From: Candidatus Saccharicenans sp.
Lineage (GTDB): Bacteria; Acidobacteriota; Aminicenantia; Aminicenantales; Saccharicenantaceae
DNA length: 41,609 bases
Direction of reading: 5' to 3'
Assembly (NCBI GenBank): GCA_026414545.1
Contig: JAOAIU010000056.1
Coordinates: forward strand, 1-41,609
The translations under genes and the position numbers were made by a program. A model generated the notes under the pieces. It was not told the DNA's origin. It made no database searches and worked only from the letters and a program-made list of their open reading frames with translations. Shown here one piece after another: positions 34,406 through 41,609 of this stretch (position 1 is its first letter; every line of letters starts with the position of its first letter).

Positions 34406-34981
34406 TTAAAAACTAAAGCCCAGCACCGCCGAGGCCCGGGCGCCACCGATTTTGAAGTCGACCCCTTCGTAGGTATCACTGGCCGCGCAATAACTTCCGC
34501 TCACCCCGATAAGAACAAACTTCTCCTTGAGATAAAGCCCGCCTTCAACCAGGAAACCGACCTTGTTTCCGCTAACCGTAATTTCCATAGCTTCCTCTTT
34601 ATAGGTGGCCGCAGCCACTCCGGCCCCGATAAAAAGTTTCAGGTGCCTGGTAAGATACGGGAAGTAGGCCAACCCCCCGCCCAAAAACTGCTGCTTGGAA
34701 TGGGCCGGTTCATTCAACTCCGGCGTGGTGCCATTCTGGCTCAGGGTGGAAAACATTCCGTAGATATAGACATCGCTGATGACCCTGAAACCCAGCTTTA
34801 ATTCCGGCACCATAGCCTTATTTCCGTAAACTTCCTTGTAGCCGGAATCAGCGGGGAACAGGTAACCATAACTGATTGACAACATGGCGGTGTCGGCTCT
34901 CAGAGCCGGCACCCGAAGTAAGACCAGTCCAATCAGCAATGACGAGACTACCAAAATATTCTTTCCTGTAATGTTGTTCAT
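34406..34981 (-). CDS. Small outer-membrane beta-barrel protein
   Basis: A 191-residue protein with a signal peptide ending near 'LRAD' and eight or so amphipathic strands, such as 'MLSISYGYLFPADSG', 'VPELKLGFRVISDVYIYGMFS' and 'HLKLFIGAGVAAATYK'. It ends in 'ASAVLGFSF', a terminal phenylalanine typical of outer-membrane barrels recognised by BamA. It resembles OmpW/OmpA-type eight-stranded barrels in size. AAGAAGGG at the end of the preceding gene serves as ribosome binding site; the stop of that gene is two bases away, so it is coupled to the M6 protease. Function unknown. Confidence 0.75.
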   Translation of the reverse strand: MNNITGKNILVVSSLLIGLVLLRVPALRADTAMLSISYGYLFPADSGYKEVYGNKAMVPELKLGFRVISDVYIYGMFSTLSQNGTTPELNEPAHSKQQFLGGGLAYFPYLTRHLKLFIGAGVAAATYKEEAMEITVSGNKVGFLVEGGLYLKEKFVLIGVSGSYCAASDTYEGVDFKIGGARASAVLGFSF

Positions 34982-34982
34982 T

Positions 34983-37106
34983 CTATCCCTTCTTTTTTAT
35001 GGTTCTGATAATTCTTTCTTTGGTTAACTCTGAGCCAGTCTTCTGCTGCGAGGAAGAAGTTATGACCCGGCCGTAGCAATCGAGGGCCTCAACGGTGTAG
35101 AGGTAGGTCCTGTCCGCTTCGAGGTACTTATCTATGTAGACCACTTGGCCGGACGAAAAATCCGATTCACTGAAAGTTTGCACAATATGGGGATTGGTCC
35201 CGCTCCCGGCTTCTTTCCGGGTTAACCGGTAACTATCGATATTAAAGGGAGCTGACTTGCCGACCTGGATGGTTATCCGGGCAAAAGCCCGGCGCAGTAT
35301 CCAGGCCCTTTCCACCCTGCGTTCTACCTGAATATTGATATTTATTTCAGGGATGTAACCGGTCCCGTTCAGGCTGAGAAGAGTCTGTGGTCTGGACGGG
35401 TCGTTGGAGTTAATGCCAAAGGTAGCGACCAGAGGTCCGGTGTTATATGCATCAAACCTGAAGACAACATCACGGCTACTTCCGGCATTGACCGTAAAAG
35501 GAAAAGCTGTCGCCCGGCAGGAAAAATCCGTAGCCCCGGACAACCGGTTGATACCGGTGATGATCAGCGGTCCGGCCCCGTCATTGTAAATGGTCAGGGT
35601 CAGGTCAGCATAGGTGCAGATATTGGCCTGCCCGAAGCTCAAGGAAGAGGCAGAAAGACGCAGCGCGGGGTTGGCTCCGGCATACATCCTGAAACTGATG
35701 GGCGTGCCCGAGCCGGTGATTTCGGTCAGCCCCATTCCGGTGGGGGTACCGTCATAGCGGTTGGTGGCCGGGTAAGTCGAGGGCCCCAGCTCAGAACCAG
35801 GCCGGTAAAAATCGGCCGAGTTAAATCCCCTTATGCCCAGCTCAATTTCGTCCAGGCCATCGGCCTGAACCAGCCTCAAAAGTTTGTGTTCGGTATAGGA
35901 ATTGTCATATAGGAAATTGGTGCCGTAGGAGTTAAGTCTGGCGTCAACATGCCAGACAGCCAGGCCCACATTTCCGCCGTTGACGTTCACCAGACGGGAA
36001 TCGTTCTGGACAGCGTACCTGTTCTGAACCAGAAAGTATTCATTAAAAATATCCCCGCTGATGGCCGCGGGAAAGAAAATCAGAGCGTCGGGATAGGCAC
36101 CCGTGGCCCTCAGGCTGTAAACCTGGTTTCCGGCACTGAAAACAGCCGGGGTCAGCCAGTCCAGGATGAACTTGGAAAAGGCATTGTGGTCGTAGCTGTT
36201 GGCATCCATCATGTCAAAACCGCCGACGCCACCCTTGGGACCGACCGAACCATCATAATCGTAATAATCAGGCAGGCCCAGGGCGTGGCCGGTTTCGTGG
36301 ATGGCCACCAGTGGGCTGAAAGGGGGAGAAGGATAATTAAATAGCTCCCACTGCCAGGAATATTTCCGGAGTCTCTTGCTGTCGAGCAGATAGCTGGCAT
36401 CGCTGAATGTTGTCTGGTAACCCCACCAGAAAGTTGCCCAGTCACCGTGCGGACCCGTCCAGAAAACCAGGAAATAGTCTATGTAGCCATCGTTGTCATT
36501 GTCGTACTGGGAAAAATCATGCCCCTGGGCATCGTAATAGTTCAAGACTTCTTTTATAAGAGCCTGGCGACCCTGAGTTGTCTCTGCCACCTGGGAGCGG
36601 TTATAAGCCGTGATATACCAGCCCAGCACATTGCCCTGGATATTCAGTTGACCGTAAGAGGCCCGGGAATAATAGGCCCTCATGCTTTCGTAAGGATAAT
36701 TCGGGTCATAAATATCCTCAGCCCCGAAGAGCTTCTGGGCGATGAAATCGGCGCCGGTGATGGGAGCATAATCCTGGAAGGCAATCAAGATGGCCAGAAC
36801 CTTGACCTGTCCCCTGGTTGGCATGCCCCGCCAGCTCGGAGGCGGGGCCAGCAGCCTGTCAATCTGCTGCGGGCTCAAGCCCCGGGCTTCCAAGGCCAGG
36901 CGCTTCACCCGGTAATTCAGGTGGGCCACAACCTCCGGGTCCATCCGGTCGTTGCCGATTTCCCTGGCCGCGGCCACCCGAGCAGCCAGGGTGCCATCCT
37001 GTTTATATTTTTGAATCTGTTCCCTGGTAGGCGGTTCCAGGGCCTGAAGCCCTGTGGATAACAACAGCACATAAATTAACAATAAAAAAAAGACCTTGTT
37101 GCGCAT
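34983..37106 (-). CDS. Secreted M6-family metalloprotease
   Basis: About 708 residues from the ATG at 37106, which begins a standard signal peptide (MRNKVFFLLLIYVLLLSTG); the frame is open further upstream to 37202 but that part is not signal-like. A propeptide region precedes the catalytic domain, with the zinc site H270-E-T-G-H274-A-L-G277-LPD and the 'GGFDMMDANSYD' Met-turn-like stretch, as in immune inhibitor A-type M6 proteases. A C-terminal ASH/choice-of-anchor D-like domain ('SSLSFGQANIC', 'GINSNDPSRPQTLLSLNGTG') and a fibronectin III-like end follow. The enzyme should degrade extracellular protein. It is followed two bases later by the barrel gene. Confidence 0.9.
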   Translation of the reverse strand: MRNKVFFLLLIYVLLLSTGLQALEPPTREQIQKYKQDGTLAARVAAAREIGNDRMDPEVVAHLNYRVKRLALEARGLSPQQIDRLLAPPPSWRGMPTRGQVKVLAILIAFQDYAPITGADFIAQKLFGAEDIYDPNYPYESMRAYYSRASYGQLNIQGNVLGWYITAYNRSQVAETTQGRQALIKEVLNYYDAQGHDFSQYDNDNDGYIDYFLVFWTGPHGDWATFWWGYQTTFSDASYLLDSKRLRKYSWQWELFNYPSPPFSPLVAIHETGHALGLPDYYDYDGSVGPKGGVGGFDMMDANSYDHNAFSKFILDWLTPAVFSAGNQVYSLRATGAYPDALIFFPAAISGDIFNEYFLVQNRYAVQNDSRLVNVNGGNVGLAVWHVDARLNSYGTNFLYDNSYTEHKLLRLVQADGLDEIELGIRGFNSADFYRPGSELGPSTYPATNRYDGTPTGMGLTEITGSGTPISFRMYAGANPALRLSASSLSFGQANICTYADLTLTIYNDGAGPLIITGINRLSGATDFSCRATAFPFTVNAGSSRDVVFRFDAYNTGPLVATFGINSNDPSRPQTLLSLNGTGYIPEININIQVERRVERAWILRRAFARITIQVGKSAPFNIDSYRLTRKEAGSGTNPHIVQTFSESDFSSGQVVYIDKYLEADRTYLYTVEALDCYGRVITSSSQQKTGSELTKERIIRTIKKKG

Positions 37107-37376
37107 CAACACAGGCTCCCTCCCCTTCTCACAACAACTAAACCTCACTCCTATTATGCTTATTGAGAAATGACTGTCAATAAATAATTCAATCCCGGTC
37201 AAGCAACTGAGCAGGCCCCGTTGATATCTTCAGCCTGTTGCCCGGACTATCCTTCGATTCGTTTATCAGGCCTGAAATAAAGAACTGCACCTGGCAATAA
37301 AATCTTTCAAGATGGCGGCCGGAACCGGCCGGATCGGGGAGCTTTCCGGAAAGTGAACCCGGGCGATAAATTTTTT

Positions 37377-37406
37377 TTGTTTATCATCATCCGATTTGCT
37401 TATAAT
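37377..37406 (+). promoter_or_regulatory. Promoter of the symporter-fucosidase operon
   Basis: TATAAT (37401-37406) with a poor -35 box TTGTTT (37377-37382) 18 bases upstream. RNA would begin near 37413, about 43 bases before the symporter ATG. The weak -35 box suggests activation by a regulator. Confidence 0.5.
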
Positions 37407-37455
37407 AACACTGATTAACCGGGCTGCATTAAATGCCGTAAACGAGGAGTTAGCA

Positions 37456-39000
37456 ATGCAACTTCATTGGCTGGACCTTTCGGTCTTCATCCTCTTTTTC
37501 ATCGTGGTGGTATCGGTCAGCATGTACAAGAGCCGGAAAGAACGGACCGGCACCGACTTTTTCCTGGCCGGACGGGGGCTGGTCTGGCCGCTGATCGGTT
37601 TTTCGCTGATAGCGGCCAACATTTCCACCGAGCATTTTGTCGGCATGTCCGGTCAGGCCGCGGGAATAGCCGGCATGGCCGTGGCCAGCTACGAGTGGAT
37701 GGCCGCCATCACCCTGGTATTTGTGGCCTTATTCTTCCTCCCGAAGTTCCTGCGCAGCGGGATATACACCATTCCTGAATTTCTGGAATACCGTTACAAC
37801 CCGGCCGCTCGTGGTATCATGGCCTTCTACATGATTCTGATGTACACCCTGGTCAGCATTGCGGCTGTGGTCTATACCGGAGCCCTGGCCCTCCATACCA
37901 TATTTGACTTCGACCTGGTCAAAGCCGTCTGGCTCATCGGTATCATTGCCGCCGTTTACACCACCTGGGGCGGCCTCAAGGCCGTAGCCTGGGCTGACCT
38001 CTTTCAGGGTTCGGCCCTGATCCTCGGCGGCCTGGTGACCATGGTCCTGGGCTTCAGGGCAGTGGGCGGGATCGGAGCCTTTGTGGCCGCTAACCAGGAC
38101 AAGCTCCACATGATAATGCCAGCCGACCACCCGGTCATTCCCTGGACCACTCTGGTCATCGGGCTGTGGATCCCGAATTTTTATTACTGGGGACTGAACC
38201 AGTTCATCACCCAGAGGACCCTGGCCGCCAAGAGCCTGAAACAGGGCCAGCTGGGAATCATGTTTGCCGCTTTCCTCAAGCTGCTCATACCTTTTATCAT
38301 CGTCATGCCCGGGATAATTTCCTATCAACTTTATAAAGAGCAGCTCCTGGCCCCCGGACATACAACCGACCAGGCCTACCCGCTTCTTATCCGCAACCTG
38401 GTGGGGCCTGGACTCAGGGGCTTCATCCTGGCAGCCATAGCTGGAGCCGTCATCAGCACTCTCGGTTCTCTCCTGAACTCGGTCTCCACCATCCTGACCA
38501 TGGACCTCTATAAACGTCACCTGAAGAAAGACGCCAGCCAGGAAACCCTGATCAAAATCGGGCGGATAGCCACGATTATTTTTGTGCTGGTGGTCTGCCT
38601 GCTGGCTCCCAGCCTGGGCGACCCACGGTTCAAGGGTATTTTTAACTACATCCAGGAATTCCAGGGTTTCGTTTCACCGGGTGTGCTGGCCGCTTTTGTC
38701 TTTGGCCTGTTCATCAAGCGCACCCCGCCGGCAGCCGGGGTGACCGCCCTGGTCCTTTCGGTTCCTGTATATGGCTTTCTGAAGTGGCAATTCGGAGATA
38801 TAGCCTTTCTGAACCGTATTGCCATTAACTTTATCGTCCTGGTCATCGCCATGGCCATTATTACAATGGTCAGACCGCTCAAACAGCCGAAAGAACTGCC
38901 CGTCCAGGAAAATTTCGATATGCGTTCCACACCAATTCTAAAGTACCTTTGCGCCGCCATCATCATCCTGACCATAGCTCTCTACATAATTTTCTGGTGA
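37456..39000 (+). CDS. Sodium/sugar symporter, SSS family
   Basis: A 514-residue transporter from the ATG at 37456, chosen because GAGGAG lies six bases upstream; a start at 37396 would add a non-conserved tail. About 13-14 membrane spans are visible. 'DFFLAGRGLVWPLIGFSLIAANISTEHFVGMSGQAA' at residues 35-70 is the classical SSS signature with the first sodium-site helix, and 'ATIAGAVISTLGSLLNSVSTILTMDLYK' forms the second. This pattern is close to SGLT-type sugar symporters. With the alpha-L-fucosidase gene 27 bases downstream, fucose or a fucosylated sugar is a likely substrate. Confidence 0.92.
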   Translation: MQLHWLDLSVFILFFIVVVSVSMYKSRKERTGTDFFLAGRGLVWPLIGFSLIAANISTEHFVGMSGQAAGIAGMAVASYEWMAAITLVFVALFFLPKFLRSGIYTIPEFLEYRYNPAARGIMAFYMILMYTLVSIAAVVYTGALALHTIFDFDLVKAVWLIGIIAAVYTTWGGLKAVAWADLFQGSALILGGLVTMVLGFRAVGGIGAFVAANQDKLHMIMPADHPVIPWTTLVIGLWIPNFYYWGLNQFITQRTLAAKSLKQGQLGIMFAAFLKLLIPFIIVMPGIISYQLYKEQLLAPGHTTDQAYPLLIRNLVGPGLRGFILAAIAGAVISTLGSLLNSVSTILTMDLYKRHLKKDASQETLIKIGRIATIIFVLVVCLLAPSLGDPRFKGIFNYIQEFQGFVSPGVLAAFVFGLFIKRTPPAAGVTALVLSVPVYGFLKWQFGDIAFLNRIAINFIVLVIAMAIITMVRPLKQPKELPVQENFDMRSTPILKYLCAAIIILTIALYIIFW

Positions 39001-39027
39001 TGACAAAAAGGAGAGGCACGATAAGAG

Positions 39028-40650
39028 ATGACGAACGGCCGGAGCTTTAGATTACCGCCGGCAAAACAGATTCTGCTTGGCTTGCTTCTGGTCACATCCA
39101 CAGCCATCTTCATACTGACGGTGACCAGAGGCCAGCTCGGGTCTGGCCAGCCAGCCGCACTGTCTTTCAAAAATGTTCAGATAATAGAACCTGACGACTC
39201 GCCGGATACTGTTATCCGGAAAGCAGCCCGCGTGGTGCCGACTCGGCGACAGATAAAATGGCAGGAAAAAGAAATGGCCGCCTTTGTCCATTTCGGACTC
39301 AATACCTTCACCGGACAAGAACAGGGCGACGGAACAGTGAGCCCATCACTTTTCCAGCCATCTGCCTTTAACCCGCGACAGTGGGCCCGGGTGTTCAAGG
39401 AGGCCGGTTTCCGGATGATAATCCTGACGGCCAAGCATCACGACGGCTTCTGCCTCTGGCCAACCCGGACCACCGATTACTCAGTTAAATCAAGCCCCTG
39501 GCGAAAGGGAAGGGGTGATGTGGTCAGAGAAGTGGCCATGGCCTGCCGGGAAGAGGGCCTGGATTTTGGTCTTTACCTTTCACCCTGGGACCGGCATGAA
39601 AAGAGTTACGGCAGCCCGCAGTACAATGAGTTCTTCCGCCGCCAGCTGAAGGAACTGCTTACCGATTACGGCCCGGTGGCCGAGGTCTGGTTCGACGGTT
39701 ATTGCGGAGAGGGGCCGAACGGCCGGAAGCAGAATTATGATTGGAACTCGTACTACCAGTTGATAAGAAAATTACAACCGGAAGCAGTCATCGCCATCAT
39801 GGGGCCCGACGTTCGCTGGGTTGGCAACGAAAGCGGCCTGGCCAGGGAGAGCGAGTGGAGCGTTCTGCCTCTTAACATTTCCGAAGCCTCCCTCAAGCTG
39901 TTGAAAGCAGGTCGGACGCCACTGGAAACAATATTTCAACCGGCCAACGTCATGGGAGAAGACCTCGGAAGCCGGGAAGTTATCAGCGGAGCCCGGGCTC
40001 TCTTCTGGTACCCGGCCGAGGTGGACGTATCCATCAGACCTGGCTGGTTTTACCAACAGGACCAGGACCGGCAGGTAAAATCGCCCTCCGAGCTTTTTGA
40101 AATCTATCTCAAATCGGTAGGCAGGAATTCCGTCTTGTTGCTCAATGTTCCTCCGGACCGGAGAGGTCTGATCAATGAAAACGACGTGCGGGCCCTCCGG
40201 GGCTGGCGACAGTTGCTGGACCAGACCTTCAAGCAAGGTTACCTCAGAAAAACTTCGGTCCAAGCCTCAGGCCAGGCCCCCGGAACAGAAGCCGGCAACC
40301 TGCTCAAGAAAAATCCAGACGGGGTCTGGAGTCCTCCCCCGGGGCAGCTTCCGGCCTGGCTGGAATTAAGGCTGCCCGTCATCAGCCGTCTTGATTGCCT
40401 CGAAATCAGGGAGGATATCGCCCGGGGTCAGAGAATCGAGGAGTTCTGCGTCGAAGCCTGGCTGAAAGGCCAGTGGACTGAAATTGCCAGGGGAACGACG
40501 GTGGGTTATAAGAGGCTGCTGACCTTTGCCCCGGTTTTGACGGACCGGGTGAGGGTGGTGATACGACAATCCAGGGATGTCCCCCGGGTGAAGGGTTTCA
40601 ACCTTTATAAGCTGGCCCGCCAGGCTGCGCGGCCGGCCAGCAATGGCTGA
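39028..40650 (+). CDS. GH29 alpha-L-fucosidase
   Basis: A 540-residue glycosidase that removes terminal alpha-L-fucose by a retaining mechanism. A short cytoplasmic start is followed by a membrane/signal segment (about 13-33). The catalytic TIM barrel has 'HFGLNTFTG', 'LTAKHHDGFCLWPT' and 'VWFDGYCGEG', where Asp223 fits the nucleophile. A C-terminal carbohydrate-binding-like beta domain follows from about 430. AAAGGAG stands 14 bases before the ATG at 39028, an unusually long spacing. It follows the sodium/sugar symporter gene by 27 bases, making a harvest-and-uptake pair. It should act in the periplasm, anchored or released. Confidence 0.92.
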   Translation: MTNGRSFRLPPAKQILLGLLLVTSTAIFILTVTRGQLGSGQPAALSFKNVQIIEPDDSPDTVIRKAARVVPTRRQIKWQEKEMAAFVHFGLNTFTGQEQGDGTVSPSLFQPSAFNPRQWARVFKEAGFRMIILTAKHHDGFCLWPTRTTDYSVKSSPWRKGRGDVVREVAMACREEGLDFGLYLSPWDRHEKSYGSPQYNEFFRRQLKELLTDYGPVAEVWFDGYCGEGPNGRKQNYDWNSYYQLIRKLQPEAVIAIMGPDVRWVGNESGLARESEWSVLPLNISEASLKLLKAGRTPLETIFQPANVMGEDLGSREVISGARALFWYPAEVDVSIRPGWFYQQDQDRQVKSPSELFEIYLKSVGRNSVLLLNVPPDRRGLINENDVRALRGWRQLLDQTFKQGYLRKTSVQASGQAPGTEAGNLLKKNPDGVWSPPPGQLPAWLELRLPVISRLDCLEIREDIARGQRIEEFCVEAWLKGQWTEIARGTTVGYKRLLTFAPVLTDRVRVVIRQSRDVPRVKGFNLYKLARQAARPASNG

Positions 40651-40790
40651 ATGGAATTCATTAGGTTCTGGCTCTTATGGCCCAATCAAATCGGTCAGAA
40701 GCTGGCCCGGACAAGCCAAACCAAGTACTGTTTGCGAAATGCCTTTTTTATCTTTCCCTTCCCCGATGGCAGTCAGAATTCTCCACCTGA

Positions 40791-40817
40791 TTGACAGCGC
40801 CCGTGAATTGATTTAAT
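40791..40817 (+). promoter_or_regulatory. Possible promoter of the terminal TPR gene
   Basis: A perfect -35 box TTGACA (40791-40796) and TTTAAT (40812-40817) are only 15 bases apart, shorter than usual. The start codon follows 25 bases later. Confidence 0.35.
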
Positions 40818-40842
40818 TATTTACTACAGGGAGGGAAAGGCG

Positions 40843-41565
40843 ATGAAAAAGGCAGCGGTCTTCCTGGTGCTGATCCTTTTTTACTGGAGCTGCCTGCCGC
40901 CTGGAAAAGCAGGTTCCGAAGCTTCCTTCGAACGGCATGTCAACGCCGGCCTGGCCCACATGCGTAACAAGGACTACGGGCTGGCCCGGCAGGAATTTTC
41001 CCTGGCCCTTAACCTCAACCCGAAATCGACGCGGGTTCATAACCTCATAGGCCTAACCTACTTTCGCGAGCAGAACTACGATATGGCCGAAATGTACTTC
41101 CAGCGGGCCATTAAACTTGACCCGCAGTTCAGCCTGGGCTATCTCAACCTGGGCGGGGTTTATGCCATGAAACAGCTCTATCCCAGGGCCCGTGAATACT
41201 ACGAAAGAACCATCAGCCTGGCCCCGGGCCTGGTGGCAGCCTACTACAGCCTGGGCGCGGTCTGTTTCCAGCTGGGTGACGATGCGGCTGCTATCCATTA
41301 TCTATCGAAGGGCCTGGAACTTGAGCCTGATTTCCTGGAAAAGCATCCGGACAGTCTGGCCGGCTTGCCGATGAAAGGAGCTTCCCTGGCCGAGCTCTAT
41401 TTCTCCTTCGCCCGCCTCTATGCCGGGCGACAGGACCTGGAGAGAACGCTTGACTACCTGAAAAAGGCCAGACAGGCCGGCTTCAGGGACTGGAAACGCA
41501 TAGAGCAGGAAACAGAATTTGAAAAAATCAGGGACAACCCGGCCATCAGGGAATTTTTGAAGTAA
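40843..41565 (+). CDS. Exported TPR-repeat protein
   Basis: A 240-residue protein with a signal peptide (MKKAAVFLVLILFYWS) and a cysteine at residue 17; the preceding residues do not make a good lipobox, so lipid attachment is uncertain. Four to five TPR units follow from residue 30: 'AGLAHMRNKDYGLARQEFSLALNLNPKS', then units ending 'RAIKLDPQF', 'RTISLAPGL' and 'KGLELEPDF'. A final helical part ('FEKIRDNPAIREFL') matches the C-terminal ends of many exported TPR proteins. GGGAGGG precedes the ATG. A further gene begins just outside the window, so it may be the first gene of an operon. Partner and role unknown. Confidence 0.88.
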   Translation: MKKAAVFLVLILFYWSCLPPGKAGSEASFERHVNAGLAHMRNKDYGLARQEFSLALNLNPKSTRVHNLIGLTYFREQNYDMAEMYFQRAIKLDPQFSLGYLNLGGVYAMKQLYPRAREYYERTISLAPGLVAAYYSLGAVCFQLGDDAAAIHYLSKGLELEPDFLEKHPDSLAGLPMKGASLAELYFSFARLYAGRQDLERTLDYLKKARQAGFRDWKRIEQETEFEKIRDNPAIREFLK

Positions 41566-41600
41566 GTCCTGCAACCTTTTATCCTGGCTCCGGTTTTTTA

Positions 41601-41609
41601 AGAAGGAGG
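41601..41609 (+). promoter_or_regulatory. Ribosome binding site of a gene beyond the right edge
   Basis: The last nine bases read AGAAGGAGG, a near-perfect ribosome binding site. A rightward gene should start within about ten bases outside the window, in the same direction as the TPR gene. Confidence 0.6.

Noticed and set aside
1-41609. tRNA, rRNA, CRISPR array, insertion sequence or prophage
   Set aside because: No tRNA-like T-arm context, direct-repeat array, transposase or phage gene was seen by reading; a tRNAscan or repeat search could still find something missed.

Overview
This window reads as bacterial chromosome from a Gram-negative-type, anaerobic, saccharolytic lineage. The best guess is Candidatus Aminicenantes (OP8) or a relative near Acidobacteriota. 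This rests on gene content: multihaem cytochromes, exported Gfo/Idh/MocA oxidoreductases, FecR/W-rich, HEAT and TPR proteins, and an SSS sugar symporter. No rRNA or marker tree is available here. DNA is moderately GC-rich in genes and AT-rich between them. I saw no tRNA, rRNA, CRISPR array or insertion sequence.

Layout. (1) 1-10.2 kb: a flavin reductase, then a mostly leftward block with a cytochrome b-like membrane protein, a seven-haem cytochrome c, a Tat-exported Gfo/Idh oxidoreductase, a sugar isomerase/epimerase and a cytoplasmic Gfo/Idh oxidoreductase. A rightward sialidase-like BNR protein closes it. This looks like oxidative sugar or glycoside processing with an electron outlet. (2) 10.2-18.1 kb: a SAM methyltransferase, an exported HEAT-repeat protein, a second Tat-exported Gfo/Idh protein, and a rightward pair of a multihaem cytochrome c and a one-haem outer-membrane barrel. 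(3) 18.2-23.4 kb: a leftward housekeeping operon rpsP-khpA-rimM-trmD-rplS-rnhB ending in a large TPR gene. (4) 23.4-27.6 kb: a divergent, tightly overlapping three-gene operon of unknown function, closed by a clear terminator. Its first protein weakly resembles sigma-70 region 2. Its third is a membrane protein with an apparently inactive Lon-protease-like domain inside and FG-GAP-like repeats outside. (5) 27.8-37.1 kb: a CoA-binding protein, era, a FecR/W-rich secreted protein, a small membrane protein, a CPBP protease, a zinc alcohol dehydrogenase, a small outer-membrane barrel and an M6 metalloprotease. (6) 37.4-41.6 kb: a sodium/sugar symporter with a GH29 alpha-L-fucosidase, then a TPR protein and the ribosome binding site of a gene beyond the edge.

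How the genes fit together. Fucosidase, sialidase-like protein, symporter, three Gfo/Idh enzymes and the isomerase suggest harvesting of host- or biomass-derived glycans. The cytochromes may take electrons from periplasmic sugar oxidation. The most unusual items are the three-gene membrane system at 23.4-27.6 kb, a 26-bp promoter/operator element that occurs twice (6157-6182 and 13707-13732, 24 of 26 positions identical), a CX3CH haem motif, and promoters placed so close to start codons that some mRNAs look leaderless.
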